Shown: positions 9,878-19,277, numbered from the stretch's first letter. The stretch is 45,029 bases of DNA from SAR202 cluster bacterium AC-647-N09_OGT_505m (GCA_009391225.1 VEXC01000009.1:1-45029), one strand, 5' to 3'. The notes: generated by a model not told the origin, from the letters alone. Made by a program: numbers and translations.

Positions 9878-12151
9878 TCATGTGAAAGACTTGATGGCCC
9901 TGCGATTGCTGAAAAGGGCCGGTTCTACATAGGCACTCGGGGATGTTAGTGCCCCGTCGATAACCGCTAGAACGGAGGCAATTGCGGGATTATCCAAAAT
10001 CTTATCCAGCTTTTGCTGAGTGTCTGCCAAAGGCTCATAACCCGGGATTTCTGCATTCTGCTGATCCACGATCTCAGCCACTTTCTTGACCGCGTTTTCA
10101 ATGTCCGTCTGGCTGACCACTCCATGTAGCCGCCAGTTGGCTAGCATTGCGCCGTCTATCCTCTCAGTAGCCCTGTCCTTCATTTCTTCTACGCGATCGA
10201 AATTCAATACCCCGCTGCAACCTATGCCCCGATTCACCCACGGCTCTGCATAGGCGACCATGCTGTGAACATACCTCTGTATCAAGTTGTCCCTCACGTC
10301 TTGTTCAGAGAGCTTTTCCTGATCTAAGAGCGGGAAGGTAAGTAGTGCTTTCCGGGTAATATTTAGCGCTGGTGAATCTTCCATCACCCGTTGTACCTGG
10401 TCAACATCAATCATGTGATAATGCATAGAATGGAGGTCACTTGGATACGGGGCTGGCACCCATGCGGTGTTGCCTCCTGTCCTAGGATGTTCTATCTTTT
10501 TCTGGAGCATTTCTGCCATAGCCCGGTTCCTGACCTGCATCCCCTTGCCTATTTTGCCGTGCTTGTGAACCCCTGCTTGAATGCCCACGTCGACATTGTG
10601 CAACTCATAGCTAGAATTGTATGTTTCTTGGGTAAGATCATCTCTGAGATTAACGGGCCCCGCCTGCATTTGCACCCGTATTTGGGAACCCGTGCGATCC
10701 AAGAAGCCTGTGTTAATGAAAAAAACTCTACTTTGGGCGGCCTTTAGAGATTCAGTCAACTGCAGCGTCATACCAAGCTCTTCGTTCATAATCCCAACGA
10801 GGATTGTTCCTTCGTCCAAGCCCAGATGCTCCTCAATAGCCTGGAACAATCTCACTTGCTCGGCTACCTCTTCAGCGGTCTGCAGTTTTGGCGTCACCTG
10901 ATACACGTACCCCTTACTACTATTGGGGGCCCTAATAGGCATAGGGCCTTCACCACTTCCATCCTTCTTCTCCTCCCCGTGGGAACCATTGTCATGTGCA
11001 GTAGCAATCAGAGTCGTCAGCAGTACGCCGAGGATTCTCTCCGGGATGTCTCGTCCATCCACCTTTACGATGTCGGTGTACATATGCAATGACACATTTC
11101 GAACCGACATGAGGCTTGTCCCCTTCAAAATCTGCTTATCCCCGTGAATATCCACCAATGTCTTATCAGAATTGATTGTCTTGAGATTGCCACGAGAGCC
11201 GTAGGCTTGTAGGTCTCCCCGGATGAGCCCCAAATAGTTGCGCAGAGCCAAAACCAAATCCTCTGCATCAATAATGGCTACCGAGTCCTCCAAGTCGATA
11301 ATGTTGGTAATAGCTGATTCGACAATGAAGTCCTTGAATTGGCCGTTGTTGTCGTCAACTTTGCCGCTTTCATAAAGCTGCAATTGTATTCTCAGTCCGT
11401 TGTCCACCAAGAAGAACTCTGACAATTCTTGATGCTCATTCAGGTTAAATCCAATGAACTTGTCAGGGTCCTGTAAACGTACTTCTCCCCCATCGGATGT
11501 GTGGCCTATGAGTTCGTATTTTCCTTGCACATTCTTTGTCACTGAGTATGACGCTACCTCGCCAAATCCCACGTTAGGTTCCCAACTAGCAACGTGTTCG
11601 TTGAGAAATGCATTAGTTTCCTCCACTACCATTCGGAGACGCGCGGGTCGGTCTGATTCCCCATCAATCTCCGGGTGTCTATCGCTAAGGAAATAAGCAT
11701 CGTATAAACTACCCCAACGGGCGTTGGCGCCACCAACTGCCATGCTCGTATTGCTCATTGGGGTAACCAGCTCTGGACCATTTTGCTCCATCTCAGGATC
11801 AAGCATAGGAGTGGTCATTTGGAAATCGATTGGCACGTACGGTTTAAGGTATCCGATTTCCACTAAGAACCGCTCAAACTCCCCAGCATCTTGGTCAGCG
11901 GATTCCGGAGTTGGTCTCCATCCTGTACTTCTCTTCTCCAGGTAATATGCGTCAATCTTGCTTTGATGCGCCGCCCGTGCGGCCAATAGCTCCTGGTTCT
12001 TAGGGTCAAACCTCTCTACGAGATTTCCCAATATCCCAAACACTTCATCCGCTGTCCAATTAGTGCCTTTCAGAGCCTCGTTCCTCACAAACTCGTAGAG
12101 GCAATCCTGGACTTGTACCACACTTCCTGAGGCCATCTTTAGCTGTGACAT
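9878..12151 (-). CDS. glcB: Malate synthase G
   Basis: Malate synthase G condenses glyoxylate with acetyl-CoA to give malate, in the cytoplasm. The protein is about 757 residues, close to the family's usual 720-730. Recognisable segments are NTSMAVGGANARWGSLYDA (family NAANARWGSLYDALYG), FFINTGFLDRTG in the catalytic barrel, and GKGMQVRNRAMAEML followed by GGNTAWVPAPYPSDLHSMHYH. The start at 12151 (MSQLKMASG) is preceded by GGAGGA at ideal spacing; an upstream open extension lacks such a site. No isocitrate lyase gene is in the window, so it may serve glyoxylate from glycolate or purine breakdown rather than a full glyoxylate shunt. It appears to be a single-gene unit. Confidence 0.95.
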   Translation of the reverse strand: MSQLKMASGSVVQVQDCLYEFVRNEALKGTNWTADEVFGILGNLVERFDPKNQELLAARAAHQSKIDAYYLEKRSTGWRPTPESADQDAGEFERFLVEIGYLKPYVPIDFQMTTPMLDPEMEQNGPELVTPMSNTSMAVGGANARWGSLYDAYFLSDRHPEIDGESDRPARLRMVVEETNAFLNEHVASWEPNVGFGEVASYSVTKNVQGKYELIGHTSDGGEVRLQDPDKFIGFNLNEHQELSEFFLVDNGLRIQLQLYESGKVDDNNGQFKDFIVESAITNIIDLEDSVAIIDAEDLVLALRNYLGLIRGDLQAYGSRGNLKTINSDKTLVDIHGDKQILKGTSLMSVRNVSLHMYTDIVKVDGRDIPERILGVLLTTLIATAHDNGSHGEEKKDGSGEGPMPIRAPNSSKGYVYQVTPKLQTAEEVAEQVRLFQAIEEHLGLDEGTILVGIMNEELGMTLQLTESLKAAQSRVFFINTGFLDRTGSQIRVQMQAGPVNLRDDLTQETYNSSYELHNVDVGIQAGVHKHGKIGKGMQVRNRAMAEMLQKKIEHPRTGGNTAWVPAPYPSDLHSMHYHMIDVDQVQRVMEDSPALNITRKALLTFPLLDQEKLSEQDVRDNLIQRYVHSMVAYAEPWVNRGIGCSGVLNFDRVEEMKDRATERIDGAMLANWRLHGVVSQTDIENAVKKVAEIVDQQNAEIPGYEPLADTQQKLDKILDNPAIASVLAVIDGALTSPSAYVEPALFSNRRAIKSFT

Positions 12152-12491
12152 ATATTCCTCCGTACCCAATGAGTCACCAGATACCAACCTGAGCCGACAT
12201 TTCCAATGTCAACCTTCAGCTTTCATAGAAAGATACTAGAACGATGACGATGGTACTGACGCTACACTTCATTGTCAATCATACTACATCCCTTGTCCAT
12301 GTCTCCACGCTAGACACTACATAACAGATAACTAAGACCCAGCCAAATCGCGTTCGCTGGGAAGTTTAAAACTCCTTTTGAATCTCCACTTTCTTATCGG
12401 AGTCGCTGTCCTCGGCGCCCTTGGCATGTATTGCCCGGTATTGACAATAAACGTACTATCCTCAAAAGCAAGGATGCAGTAACGGAAGGAG
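12152..12491. other. Intergenic region upstream of malate synthase G
   Basis: This gap must hold the promoter for malate synthase on the minus strand. A TTGACA at 12441-12446 on the plus strand has no -10 box at a suitable distance, so I do not call a promoter from it. Nothing else is recognisable. Confidence 0.4.
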
Positions 12492-12743
12492 ATGATTCAG
12501 AGACGTGAGGACGTCAATCGCCAGATTCTCTTAGCCGACCAGACTGGAAGGTTATCCCACAGAGGACAATTTGCCAACCGCTCTGGAGAGGCACCTCAGC
12601 GCCTAAATTTGTGGGGGACCAGCGGAGCCCTCAAGTACAAGGAGGATGTGGTTCAAGAACTGGAGAATGCACCCCGTGCCTTCATGAACCTACTCAAGGA
12701 AGAAAACTCCGGCAAGCTCCTGGTCTGCGTCTCAGATAGCTGA
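12492..12743 (+). pseudogene. Internally deleted remnant of an NADP-dependent medium-chain oxidoreductase
   Basis: This 83-codon ORF resembles the two ends of a longer enzyme joined in frame. The start, EDVNRQILLADQTGRLSH, looks like the N-terminus of NADP-dependent oxidoreductases of the prostaglandin-reductase/CurA type, which begin with a NRQ(W/I)LLA motif. The end, YKEDVVQELENAPRAF followed by GKLLVCVSD, matches their C-terminus (YREDIVEGLENAPxAF...GKLVVRV). Complete family members are about 330-340 residues, so roughly 260 residues of catalytic and NADP-binding core are missing. It is almost certainly non-functional as an enzyme. The identification is from memory of the family and the N-terminal match is weaker than the C-terminal one. 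Confidence 0.6.
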
Positions 12744-12828
12744 CACCGACAGTAGTCACTAGCTCACGGTTCACCTGCTTCAATTGCACTGTTTCCTGAA
12801 AACAGAGAACATTGGATGACGCGTCTTC

Positions 12829-13779
12829 CTAAAACAGGGCTATCGGGTTGACTGGGGAGCCAGTCCCATATCGAATGCGCAAAGGCGCAATGGTGAACAG
12901 GAACTCCCACCGCTCTCTTTCAGCACAGGCCACGGACAACTCCTCTAGGTTACAGTTGTCCATAAGCCACAGTCCCATGTGTGGCATTGCAATCTGGTGG
13001 ATAGGCATTTGGAGGTTGGGATAACCGCTGGGAACTACGTCATTCACGGTATCTCCACCAAGTACCGCGACCTCCTTCTCTTGCAGCCAAGGCAAACACG
13101 CGGCTTGAATCCCAGGGGACCCATCGGCAATTGGGCGGGGCCCTACTTCGATCCGACGCCGATAGTGACCCGTACGAACCAAGAGGATGTCACCTTGCTG
13201 CATCTTGGTCCCCTGTCTAGCTCCAATCTCCTCGAGTTCCTCTGGCATTATCGCCTCACCAGGCTCCATCCAATTCACACCCCGATGGCGTGCCGCGTCC
13301 AGAAGCACACCTCGACCAATCACTCCTTCCTGAAGGACATCTATGGAGTTCGCCATAGCCCCCTCCCGCGTAGTGACCATGGCCGAGGAGCGCCCATTGT
13401 ACATTAGTCCATTCCAGAATATGTGGCAGAGGGAGTCCAGATGGGTAATGCTGAACCCATGAAAAGCCATTCCGATGAAATCACCACTTCCCTGCATCTG
13501 CCCAGACCCAGCTTCTTCGCTGCTGGCATATACCTCTCCGGAGCCAGTCATATAATGAAGGACAGGCGATCTAACGTCCGGAGCAGATTCGGTTGTGATG
13601 GGCCGGGCGCACGAGACGGCCACGCCGTCCCAGACTAGTGCGGCAGCTTGCTTACGCTGCTCTGCGCCTATGTGGTTAATCGTACCCAACTCGTCCTCTT
13701 GTCCCCATCGACCCCAGTTGCTTAGCGACCCTACGTATTCAAGTACCTCGGCCTCTTCAAGAATCTGCATATAAGCCAT
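12829..13779 (-). CDS. Metal-dependent cyclase family hydrolase (kynurenine formamidase-like fold)
   Basis: This 316-residue protein belongs to the cyclase family (PF04199), metal-dependent hydrolases that include bacterial kynurenine formamidase and isatin hydrolase. The hallmark metal-binding motif is HGFSITHLDSLCH at residues 107-119, with His113, Asp115 and His119 as likely ligands. Downstream, GDILLVRTGHYRRR and VLGGDTVNDVVPSG fit the rest of the fold. The length suits the larger cyclase subgroup rather than the roughly 210-residue KynB. The start ATG at 13779 follows AAAGGA. No tryptophan-degradation genes are nearby, so the substrate is unknown. The small gene at 14010-14321 lies upstream on the same strand and could share its transcript. 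Confidence 0.88.
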   Translation of the reverse strand: MAYMQILEEAEVLEYVGSLSNWGRWGQEDELGTINHIGAEQRKQAAALVWDGVAVSCARPITTESAPDVRSPVLHYMTGSGEVYASSEEAGSGQMQGSGDFIGMAFHGFSITHLDSLCHIFWNGLMYNGRSSAMVTTREGAMANSIDVLQEGVIGRGVLLDAARHRGVNWMEPGEAIMPEELEEIGARQGTKMQQGDILLVRTGHYRRRIEVGPRPIADGSPGIQAACLPWLQEKEVAVLGGDTVNDVVPSGYPNLQMPIHQIAMPHMGLWLMDNCNLEELSVACAERERWEFLFTIAPLRIRYGTGSPVNPIALF

Positions 13780-14009
13780 ATCCTTTTCTCTCCACTCTCA
13801 ACGTTCCTAATCCAAAGGCCATATGGTTCCTCATTCCTTCAGAATTTCCTGTGCCTCAGCATTCTCTCAATAATGAATCACATTCCCAACTCGCGGGACA
13901 TACAGAGTAATGCATCCGGGAGGGCTATGGCCTTTTCTAGTAGTTACTGCAGGACCAGGGCGAACTCAGCACCAGCGCGGCTGGGTAAAATCCTAGCGCA
14001 GGGGTGCAG

Positions 14010-14321
14010 CTACATCCCTCCACTGCCACCATTTCCCCCGAACTCGTGGTTGCTAAAAACTCCCACATCCCGACCCTGATGGACGTGGATGATGAATTCG
14101 TCCCTGGAGACCCCCACTACATCAACCACTTCATCGTCTATGCACTCGATGAGCTCCTGGATGGCCTCCTGGGTAAGGCTCTCATCAATGCACAAGGTAG
14201 CATGAATCACGGAAGGAGTGAGGTGGATATCCAGACGACCTATCGGCTCATCCTCCTCCAGTACAGTGTACACCTCTGAATATGGTGTGCGACACTCCCG
14301 TTCAAAGCCATAGTCAGCCAT
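14010..14321 (-). CDS. Small acidic protein of unknown function
   Basis: This 103-residue protein has no family I recognise. It looks like a compact alternating strand and helix domain (GRLDIHLTPSVIHATLCIDE, then an acidic helix QEAIQELIECIDDEVV, then DEFIIHVHQGRDVGVF) followed by a Gly-rich tail, HEFGGNGGSGGM. No signal peptide or membrane segment is present, so it is probably cytoplasmic. GGAGAG precedes the ATG at 14321. Coding character is supported by the strong amphipathic pattern and the ribosome site. It lies 230 bases upstream of the cyclase gene on the same strand. Confidence 0.68.
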   Translation of the reverse strand: MADYGFERECRTPYSEVYTVLEEDEPIGRLDIHLTPSVIHATLCIDESLTQEAIQELIECIDDEVVDVVGVSRDEFIIHVHQGRDVGVFSNHEFGGNGGSGGM

Positions 14322-14501
14322 GTTGTATACTCTCCATCTCTAGGTTCCTGTCTCAGTAGTTCACCCTAATGTCATTTGGAGCCCCGATAGAATCGGCTAG
14401 TTGGGGTCTGGATCCTAGGGGGAATCCCACCACACAGGTTGCTTCGCTGGGCGTAGCTTTCGCGCAACGACGATTCATCTGTGTATCACAGAGACACCAT
14501 G

Positions 14502-15776
14502 CTAGCCTCGCACCTGGCCTTTGCCCAGGGCGGTCCATTTGTATGAGGTCAGTTCCCTGAGCCCCATAGGGCCACGAGCGTGCATTTTGTTTGTACTGAT
14601 AGCGACCTCAGCTCCCAGACCAAACTCATTTCCGTCGGTGAAGCGAGTGCTGGCATTTACGTACACCACCGCGGCGTCTACATCGTCCAGAAAACGCATG
14701 GCTTTGGAGTAGTCCTCGGTGACTATTGCCTCGGAGTGGCCCGAGCCGTACCTCGCGATGTGCTCCAGGGCCTCCTCCAGTGAGTCCACCACCTTCACGG
14801 CAGCGGTAAGGGCGAGGAATTCCATACCCCAATCCTCCTCGGTAGCGGGTTTCAGATTCAAGACCTCAGAAGGGCCCAGGATACTCAGTGCACGTAGGTC
14901 ACAGTGCATCTCCACCCCAGCCCTGGCCCATTCCTGAGCGATGGCCGGCAGGTATACCGGGGCCACCCCAGCGTGCACCAGAAGTGTGTCCAGGGCATTG
15001 CACACCGTGGGTCGCTGAACCTTGGCATTGTAAGCGATGGCCAATGCGTCCTCCACGTTAGCGGCCACGTCAACGTAAGTGTGACACACGCCGACGCCTC
15101 CCGCAATCACGGGCATCCGGGCCTTCTCCCCAACAAAACGGATGAGGTCGGCACCACCCCTTGGAATCATCAGGTCTATGTGCTCCTTCATGGACAGCAT
15201 ACCCTCCACCATTGCACGGTCCGTGGAATCTACGAACTGCACCGCATCCTGGGGCACACCCGCCTGGGCTATGGAGTCCCGCACCATCCGAGCCAGAACA
15301 GTGTTAGAGTGGATTGCCTCGCTACCACCCCGGAGTATGACCGCGTTCCCGGACTTGAGGCAGAGGACGGATATGTCTACGGTCACGTTGGGGCGACTCT
15401 CGTATATGGACCCTATGACCCCCAGGGGCACCCGGCGCCTACCCACTTGAAGACCATTTGGAAGAACGCGCTGATCGAAGGTCTCTCCTACGGGGTCCGG
15501 CAGCGCGGCTATCGCCCGCACATCCTCAGCTATTCCCTCAAGGCGCGAGCGGTCAAGCAGTAGCCTGTCCAGTAGGACATGGCTGAGACCCTTCTCTTTA
15601 CCCACCCGGATGTCTTTCGCGTTGGCTTCCAGTATCTCCATACCACGGTCCTTGAGGGCATCGGCGATGTTAAGCAACGCCTGATTCTTCACATTGGTGG
15701 ACAGTCGAGCTAGCCTCCGTGCCGCGGCCCTAGCAGCTTCACCCTTAGCTATAAGTGCATCTGTTGATACGGTCAT
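14502..15776 (-). CDS. proA: Glutamate-5-semialdehyde dehydrogenase (gamma-glutamyl phosphate reductase)
   Basis: ProA reduces gamma-glutamyl phosphate to glutamate semialdehyde with NADPH, the second step of proline synthesis. The 424-residue protein has the family's full length. It shows VPLGVIGSIYESRPNVTVD, the ALDH-fold cofactor region ILRGGSEAIHSN, and the catalytic-cysteine segment KVQRPTVCNALDTLL. It ends in SYKWTALGKGQVRG, close to the usual C-terminus. I chose the ATG at 15776 (MTVSTDALIAKG); an open extension to 15938 runs into the neighbouring remnant ORF and looks non-native. ProB lies upstream in the same direction, with the chimeric ORF between them. Confidence 0.96.
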   Translation of the reverse strand: MTVSTDALIAKGEAARAAARRLARLSTNVKNQALLNIADALKDRGMEILEANAKDIRVGKEKGLSHVLLDRLLLDRSRLEGIAEDVRAIAALPDPVGETFDQRVLPNGLQVGRRRVPLGVIGSIYESRPNVTVDISVLCLKSGNAVILRGGSEAIHSNTVLARMVRDSIAQAGVPQDAVQFVDSTDRAMVEGMLSMKEHIDLMIPRGGADLIRFVGEKARMPVIAGGVGVCHTYVDVAANVEDALAIAYNAKVQRPTVCNALDTLLVHAGVAPVYLPAIAQEWARAGVEMHCDLRALSILGPSEVLNLKPATEEDWGMEFLALTAAVKVVDSLEEALEHIARYGSGHSEAIVTEDYSKAMRFLDDVDAAVVYVNASTRFTDGNEFGLGAEVAISTNKMHARGPMGLRELTSYKWTALGKGQVRG

Positions 15777-15807
15777 TGTTATGCTCCGTACTCCACTCTG
15801 GTTTGAC

Positions 15808-16392
15808 TTACTGATACATGCGTAGGAACTCAACAGCACTGGGCTTGCAGTCGAATTTCCCGACGGTTTCACTACCATTATTGAATCGAATGTGAATTTG
15901 GTACCGCTCGAACCTAGGCAACGTACGGGTTTCCTCATAGGCTTCTAACAGGGCCAAAGCCTCGTTGATGGAGGTTGCCTCGTATTGCTGCCCGTGCAAC
16001 TGGAGAACAATAATGTCCTGGGTTATGACTGATACTGACTCAGCTAGCGACACCTTAGACTTGTCCAAGCCACTAACAGCACTTTCGAGTATGGCCACTT
16101 GTACCCGTGTTTTCCGGGTATCAAGCAAAGCCTCCCAATCATCTACCTTCTGTTGGAATATGGTATCAAGTGCATCTTCATAGTAGGTTGCATCTATGCC
16201 AACTTGCGTGAATGTCTCAGTTACTAACGAGCAAGGAAAATAGACGGCGTTAAATCCTAAAGACCGTAATTGGCCCAGCGCTCCTTCCGAAAAAAGGCCA
16301 GATGAAATGGCTTCCTTGAAGGACACCGAATTAACGTGGTCTCGCAGGACTCTTAAGTTATCGCCGCAGTAGAAGACGTTGGTGTTCATCAT
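15808..16392 (-). CDS. Chimeric ORF between proB and proA; possible restriction-modification remnant
   Basis: This 194-residue ORF is not a proline-pathway gene. Its first 20 residues, NVFYCGDNLRVLRDHV, match the N-terminus of beta-class DNA methyltransferases (NVLYxGDNLxVLRxHI), where a catalytic DPPF motif should follow. Instead the sequence jumps to FKEAISSGLFSEGALGQLRSLGFN, a helical and mixed domain ending FNNGSETVGKFDCKPSAVEFL. That second part resembles what I recall as the C-terminus of restriction-type proteins found next to such methylases. The simplest reading is an in-frame deletion joining the start of a methylase gene to the end of its partner. It may be expressed from the proB promoter but can hardly be an active methylase. 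The methylase match is fair, the second match weaker. Confidence 0.55.
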   Translation of the reverse strand: MMNTNVFYCGDNLRVLRDHVNSVSFKEAISSGLFSEGALGQLRSLGFNAVYFPCSLVTETFTQVGIDATYYEDALDTIFQQKVDDWEALLDTRKTRVQVAILESAVSGLDKSKVSLAESVSVITQDIIVLQLHGQQYEATSINEALALLEAYEETRTLPRFERYQIHIRFNNGSETVGKFDCKPSAVEFLRMYQ

Positions 16393-16397
16393 CGCGT

Positions 16398-17534
16398 CTA
16401 CAACAATACCATATTATTGCGGTGCACCACCTCTTCACCGTACCGGTGGCCCAAGGCCTCCTCTATCCTGTCGGAGCGCAGCCCTTTGATGGCGGCCACG
16501 TCTGACGCACCGTAGCTGGCTATGCCGCAGGCAACTTGCTGTCCATTCGGGCCCACCACCAAGATGATGTCGCCCCTGAGAAAGTCGCCATCGACGTCAT
16601 CCACCCCAGCGGGGAGCAGGCTACGGTGATATGTGCGCAGGGCCTCGGCAGCCCCGGCATCCACAACTATACGCCCGCGGGTGGACAGGCCACTGAGCAT
16701 CCACCGCTTGCGACTCTCCACCTTGCTACCGGTGGGAGCAAAGAATGTGCCCACCGACTCCCCTGCGGCCAACCGAGTCACCACCTGACCCTCACGGCCA
16801 TTGACCAAAGCAACCGCGACGCCGAAGGCGGTCGCCAGTTTTATCGCGTCGAGCTTGGCCTGCATACCACCTCGGCTCCTAGGACTATGATTGGCCCCGG
16901 CCAATGCTTCGATATCCTGGTCCACCCTACCCACCATGGGGATGAGCACCGCCTTGGAGTCCTCGTGAGGGTCCGAGGTGTACAGCCCGTCGATGTCGCT
17001 GAGCATGATGAGTAGGTCGGCGTCCACTAGGTTGGCAACCATAGCAGAGAGGTTGTCATTGTCGCCAAAGACATCCACACCTATCTCCTCCACCGCCACT
17101 ACATCGTTTTCATTGATGATTGGAATTACCCTCCATTCGAGCAGGGCCAAGAGCGTATTCCTCACGTTTAGGTACCCCTCTCGGTCCATGATGTCTCCCC
17201 TAGAGAGCAAGCCTTGGGCGACGGTGATGTTGTGTTCATCGAAAAGCTGCGCATAGGTGTGCATCAGGCGGCTCTGTCCCACCGCCGCGAGGGCCTGTCG
17301 AGACGGTATGTCCTCCCTTTGCCTGCCTACGTCCAAAACGTGTCTCCCAGCGGCGATGGCCCCAGATGTCACTAACAGCACCTCAATATCCCGATGGCGC
17401 AGGCCAGCTACCTGCTCCACCAGGGAAGCCATTAGCTCAAAATCTAGGTTAGCGCCACCACCAGTAAGGACATTGGTCCCCGCCTTTACCACTATGCGCC
17501 GATACAGGCCCGTCTCTTGCTGTTCTCCCGCCAT
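16398..17534 (-). CDS. proB: Glutamate 5-kinase with PUA domain
   Basis: ProB phosphorylates glutamate with ATP in the first, usually proline-inhibited, step of proline synthesis. The 378-residue protein has the amino-acid kinase domain, starting RRIVVKAGTNVLTGGG, with LLVTSGAIAAGRHVLD and INENDVVAVEEI. DNDNLSAMVANLVDADLLIMLSDIDG follows, the usual nucleotide-binding stretch. The C-terminal PUA domain spans about residues 285-370 (GRIVVDAGAAEAL, FLRGDIILVV, GLRSDRIEEALGHR). The start at 17534 lies about 30 bases after an extended -10 promoter. The next ORF begins 5 bases beyond its stop. All expected parts are present. Confidence 0.96.
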   Translation of the reverse strand: MAGEQQETGLYRRIVVKAGTNVLTGGGANLDFELMASLVEQVAGLRHRDIEVLLVTSGAIAAGRHVLDVGRQREDIPSRQALAAVGQSRLMHTYAQLFDEHNITVAQGLLSRGDIMDREGYLNVRNTLLALLEWRVIPIINENDVVAVEEIGVDVFGDNDNLSAMVANLVDADLLIMLSDIDGLYTSDPHEDSKAVLIPMVGRVDQDIEALAGANHSPRSRGGMQAKLDAIKLATAFGVAVALVNGREGQVVTRLAAGESVGTFFAPTGSKVESRKRWMLSGLSTRGRIVVDAGAAEALRTYHRSLLPAGVDDVDGDFLRGDIILVVGPNGQQVACGIASYGASDVAAIKGLRSDRIEEALGHRYGEEVVHRNNMVLL

Positions 17535-17570
17535 CTCTACTACTTCAGAGTCCTTTACAGTTTAAGCCTG

Positions 17571-17579
17571 ATTATATCA
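17571..17579 (-). promoter_or_regulatory. Extended -10 promoter for the proB-proA unit
   Basis: On the minus strand, TGATATAAT is a perfect -10 box with the upstream TG of extended -10 promoters. It would start transcription near 17564, about 30 bases before the proB ATG. No good -35 box is visible, which extended -10 promoters can tolerate. Confidence 0.5.
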
Positions 17580-18026
17580 GCAATCCTCTGTGACGGCAGC
17601 ACGGCCCGCGCCCTACACCAAGGTATGCTCACTAACGATTGCACATTCTCCGCGCGACTCTCAATCTCAAATGGGTAAAGGGTATTTCCTACGTGCAGAA
17701 AGGTCGCTGTGCAAGTCTGGGGCTAGGGAAAATTGGAAATATAGCACTTACTGAACGTTTTGAATCAGGACGAGGATTTGGAAATCTGCTACGTGCTGAT
17801 ACCTAAGGGGAAATAAGAACCCGGCAAGCTAACCCTAGGTACAGGACTAGAGTCTAACCAACAGCTCGTGGTTCAACAGATTCACGTTGGACGGGGCTAC
17901 TCAGATGGATGCTAAGTAGGGGCAGATTTGAAACCTGTCCATATTGCCCTTCGGCGTGGCGCTGTGCAAACTCCCGCGAAGAATTTATTATTGTCACGTT
18001 GCCGGTGCCGGTCACAACCCAGTCTG
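17580..18026. other. Intergenic region between proB promoter and aroC
   Basis: About 450 bases separate the end of aroC from the proB promoter, both on the minus strand. I see short open stretches without start signals and no convincing gene. GGGGCAGATTTG and CAAACCTGTCC-like segments near 17920-17940 can form a weak hairpin on the minus strand, which might terminate aroC, but a U run is lacking. Confidence 0.4.
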
Positions 18027-19277
18027 TTACAACCCACGTGGCCCTGTGGAGGTAATGTAGGCGCTCCAATTGCGCCTAGTCTCATCTATGTGGTCGCCTC
18101 CAAACTTCTCCAGCATGGCTTCCGCGAGAACCAACGCTACCATGGCCTCCCCTATTATAGCGCAGGTGGGCACAAAAGTGATGTCGCTGCGCTCGAAGTG
18201 AGCGCGGTCCACGAGTCCACCAGTAGTCAAATCTACGGTCTCCAACCCGCTCATGAGAGTTGCAATGGGCTTCACTATGGCCCGTACCACAAGTGGCTCA
18301 CCTGTGGTCATGCCACCTTCTAAGCCACCAGAATTGTTGGTACGTCGAGGCCAAGGACGCACCCATCTTTCATCTGCGGCTCGCTCCCACTCATCCAATG
18401 GCTTGACGACATCGTGCACCTGGGAGCCACGCAAGTCCGCTTGGGTAAATCCCGCGCCGAACTCCACCCCCTTTACCGCGTTCATGCTCATCACCGCGCC
18501 TGCAAGCTTGGTGGTCAGCTTACGATCCCATTGGATATGGCTCCCTAGTCCAATGGGTGCTCCTGTGGCGCGCACCTCCAAAATACCGCCCACGCTGTCT
18601 CCAGCCTCACGAGCCGCGTCGATTTCGTCGATCATTCGTGCCGCCGCACTTGGGTCGGCACAGCGTACCGCTGCCATCTTGGAGCCTCCGGGATTTTCCC
18701 TGTGGTAAGGTGTGTCCTCTAGCATGTTCCAATCCACACTCTCCGAGGGCTTCGCATGGACCCCTCCTATACACAAGACGTGGCCGTGGACCTCGATGCC
18801 GAACTCCTCCAGGAACCGCTGGGCCAACGCCCCCGCAGCCACCCGCGCAGCGCTCTCCCGGGCACTGGAACGCTCCAGGATGTTTCGGGCATCGGCCTGC
18901 ATGTACTTGACGATGCCAGGAGTGTCAGCATGGCCCGGCCGTATATTTGTGATGGGCTCAAATGGAATGTCGGAGTGAGCAACGTTCATCTCGTCTATCC
19001 AGGGCACTCCGTCCGGGCCTTTGCCTGTGAGAAAGTCCCTGTTCACGATGAGCATGGATATGGGAGAGCCCAGAGTCAGGCCATGTCGCACGCCCGAGAG
19101 GATCTCCGCGCGGTCTTTCTCAATCTGCATGCGGCCCCCACGGCCGTAGCCCACCTGGCGACGAGCCATATGTCGCTCTATGTACTCTTCTGTCAGGGGA
19201 AGATTCGCGGGAATCCCCTCCACTATAACTGTGAGATTCTTACCGTGGGACTCCCCTGCCGTGAGAAATCGTAGCAT
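18027..19277 (-). CDS. aroC: Chorismate synthase
   Basis: Chorismate synthase eliminates phosphate from EPSP to make chorismate, the last shared shikimate step, using reduced FMN. The protein is 416 residues, at the long end of the family. It starts MLRFLTAGESHGKNL, the first family signature, and contains YGRGGRMQIEKDRAEILSG, IRPGHADTPGIVKY and SSARESAARVAAGALAQ. Later it carries RTNNSGGLEGGMTTGEPLVV and AIIGEAMVALVLAEAMLEKFGGD. GAGGAG precedes the ATG at 19277. AroE lies 44 bases upstream in the same direction, so the two probably share a transcript. The C-terminal SAYITSTGPRGL tail is short and unremarkable. Confidence 0.97.
   Translation of the reverse strand: MLRFLTAGESHGKNLTVIVEGIPANLPLTEEYIERHMARRQVGYGRGGRMQIEKDRAEILSGVRHGLTLGSPISMLIVNRDFLTGKGPDGVPWIDEMNVAHSDIPFEPITNIRPGHADTPGIVKYMQADARNILERSSARESAARVAAGALAQRFLEEFGIEVHGHVLCIGGVHAKPSESVDWNMLEDTPYHRENPGGSKMAAVRCADPSAAARMIDEIDAAREAGDSVGGILEVRATGAPIGLGSHIQWDRKLTTKLAGAVMSMNAVKGVEFGAGFTQADLRGSQVHDVVKPLDEWERAADERWVRPWPRRTNNSGGLEGGMTTGEPLVVRAIVKPIATLMSGLETVDLTTGGLVDRAHFERSDITFVPTCAIIGEAMVALVLAEAMLEKFGGDHIDETRRNWSAYITSTGPRGL

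Noticed and set aside
12441..12459. TTGACA with nearby TACTAT
   Set aside because: The spacing is only 7 bases, which cannot work as a promoter.
15777..15938. N-terminal extension of proA
   Set aside because: The extra 54 residues overlap the end of the preceding ORF, look unlike ProA, and the internal ATG gives the normal family start.
17854..18069. 71-codon open frame next to aroC
   Set aside because: It overlaps the aroC 3' end in another frame and shows no family or ribosome site.
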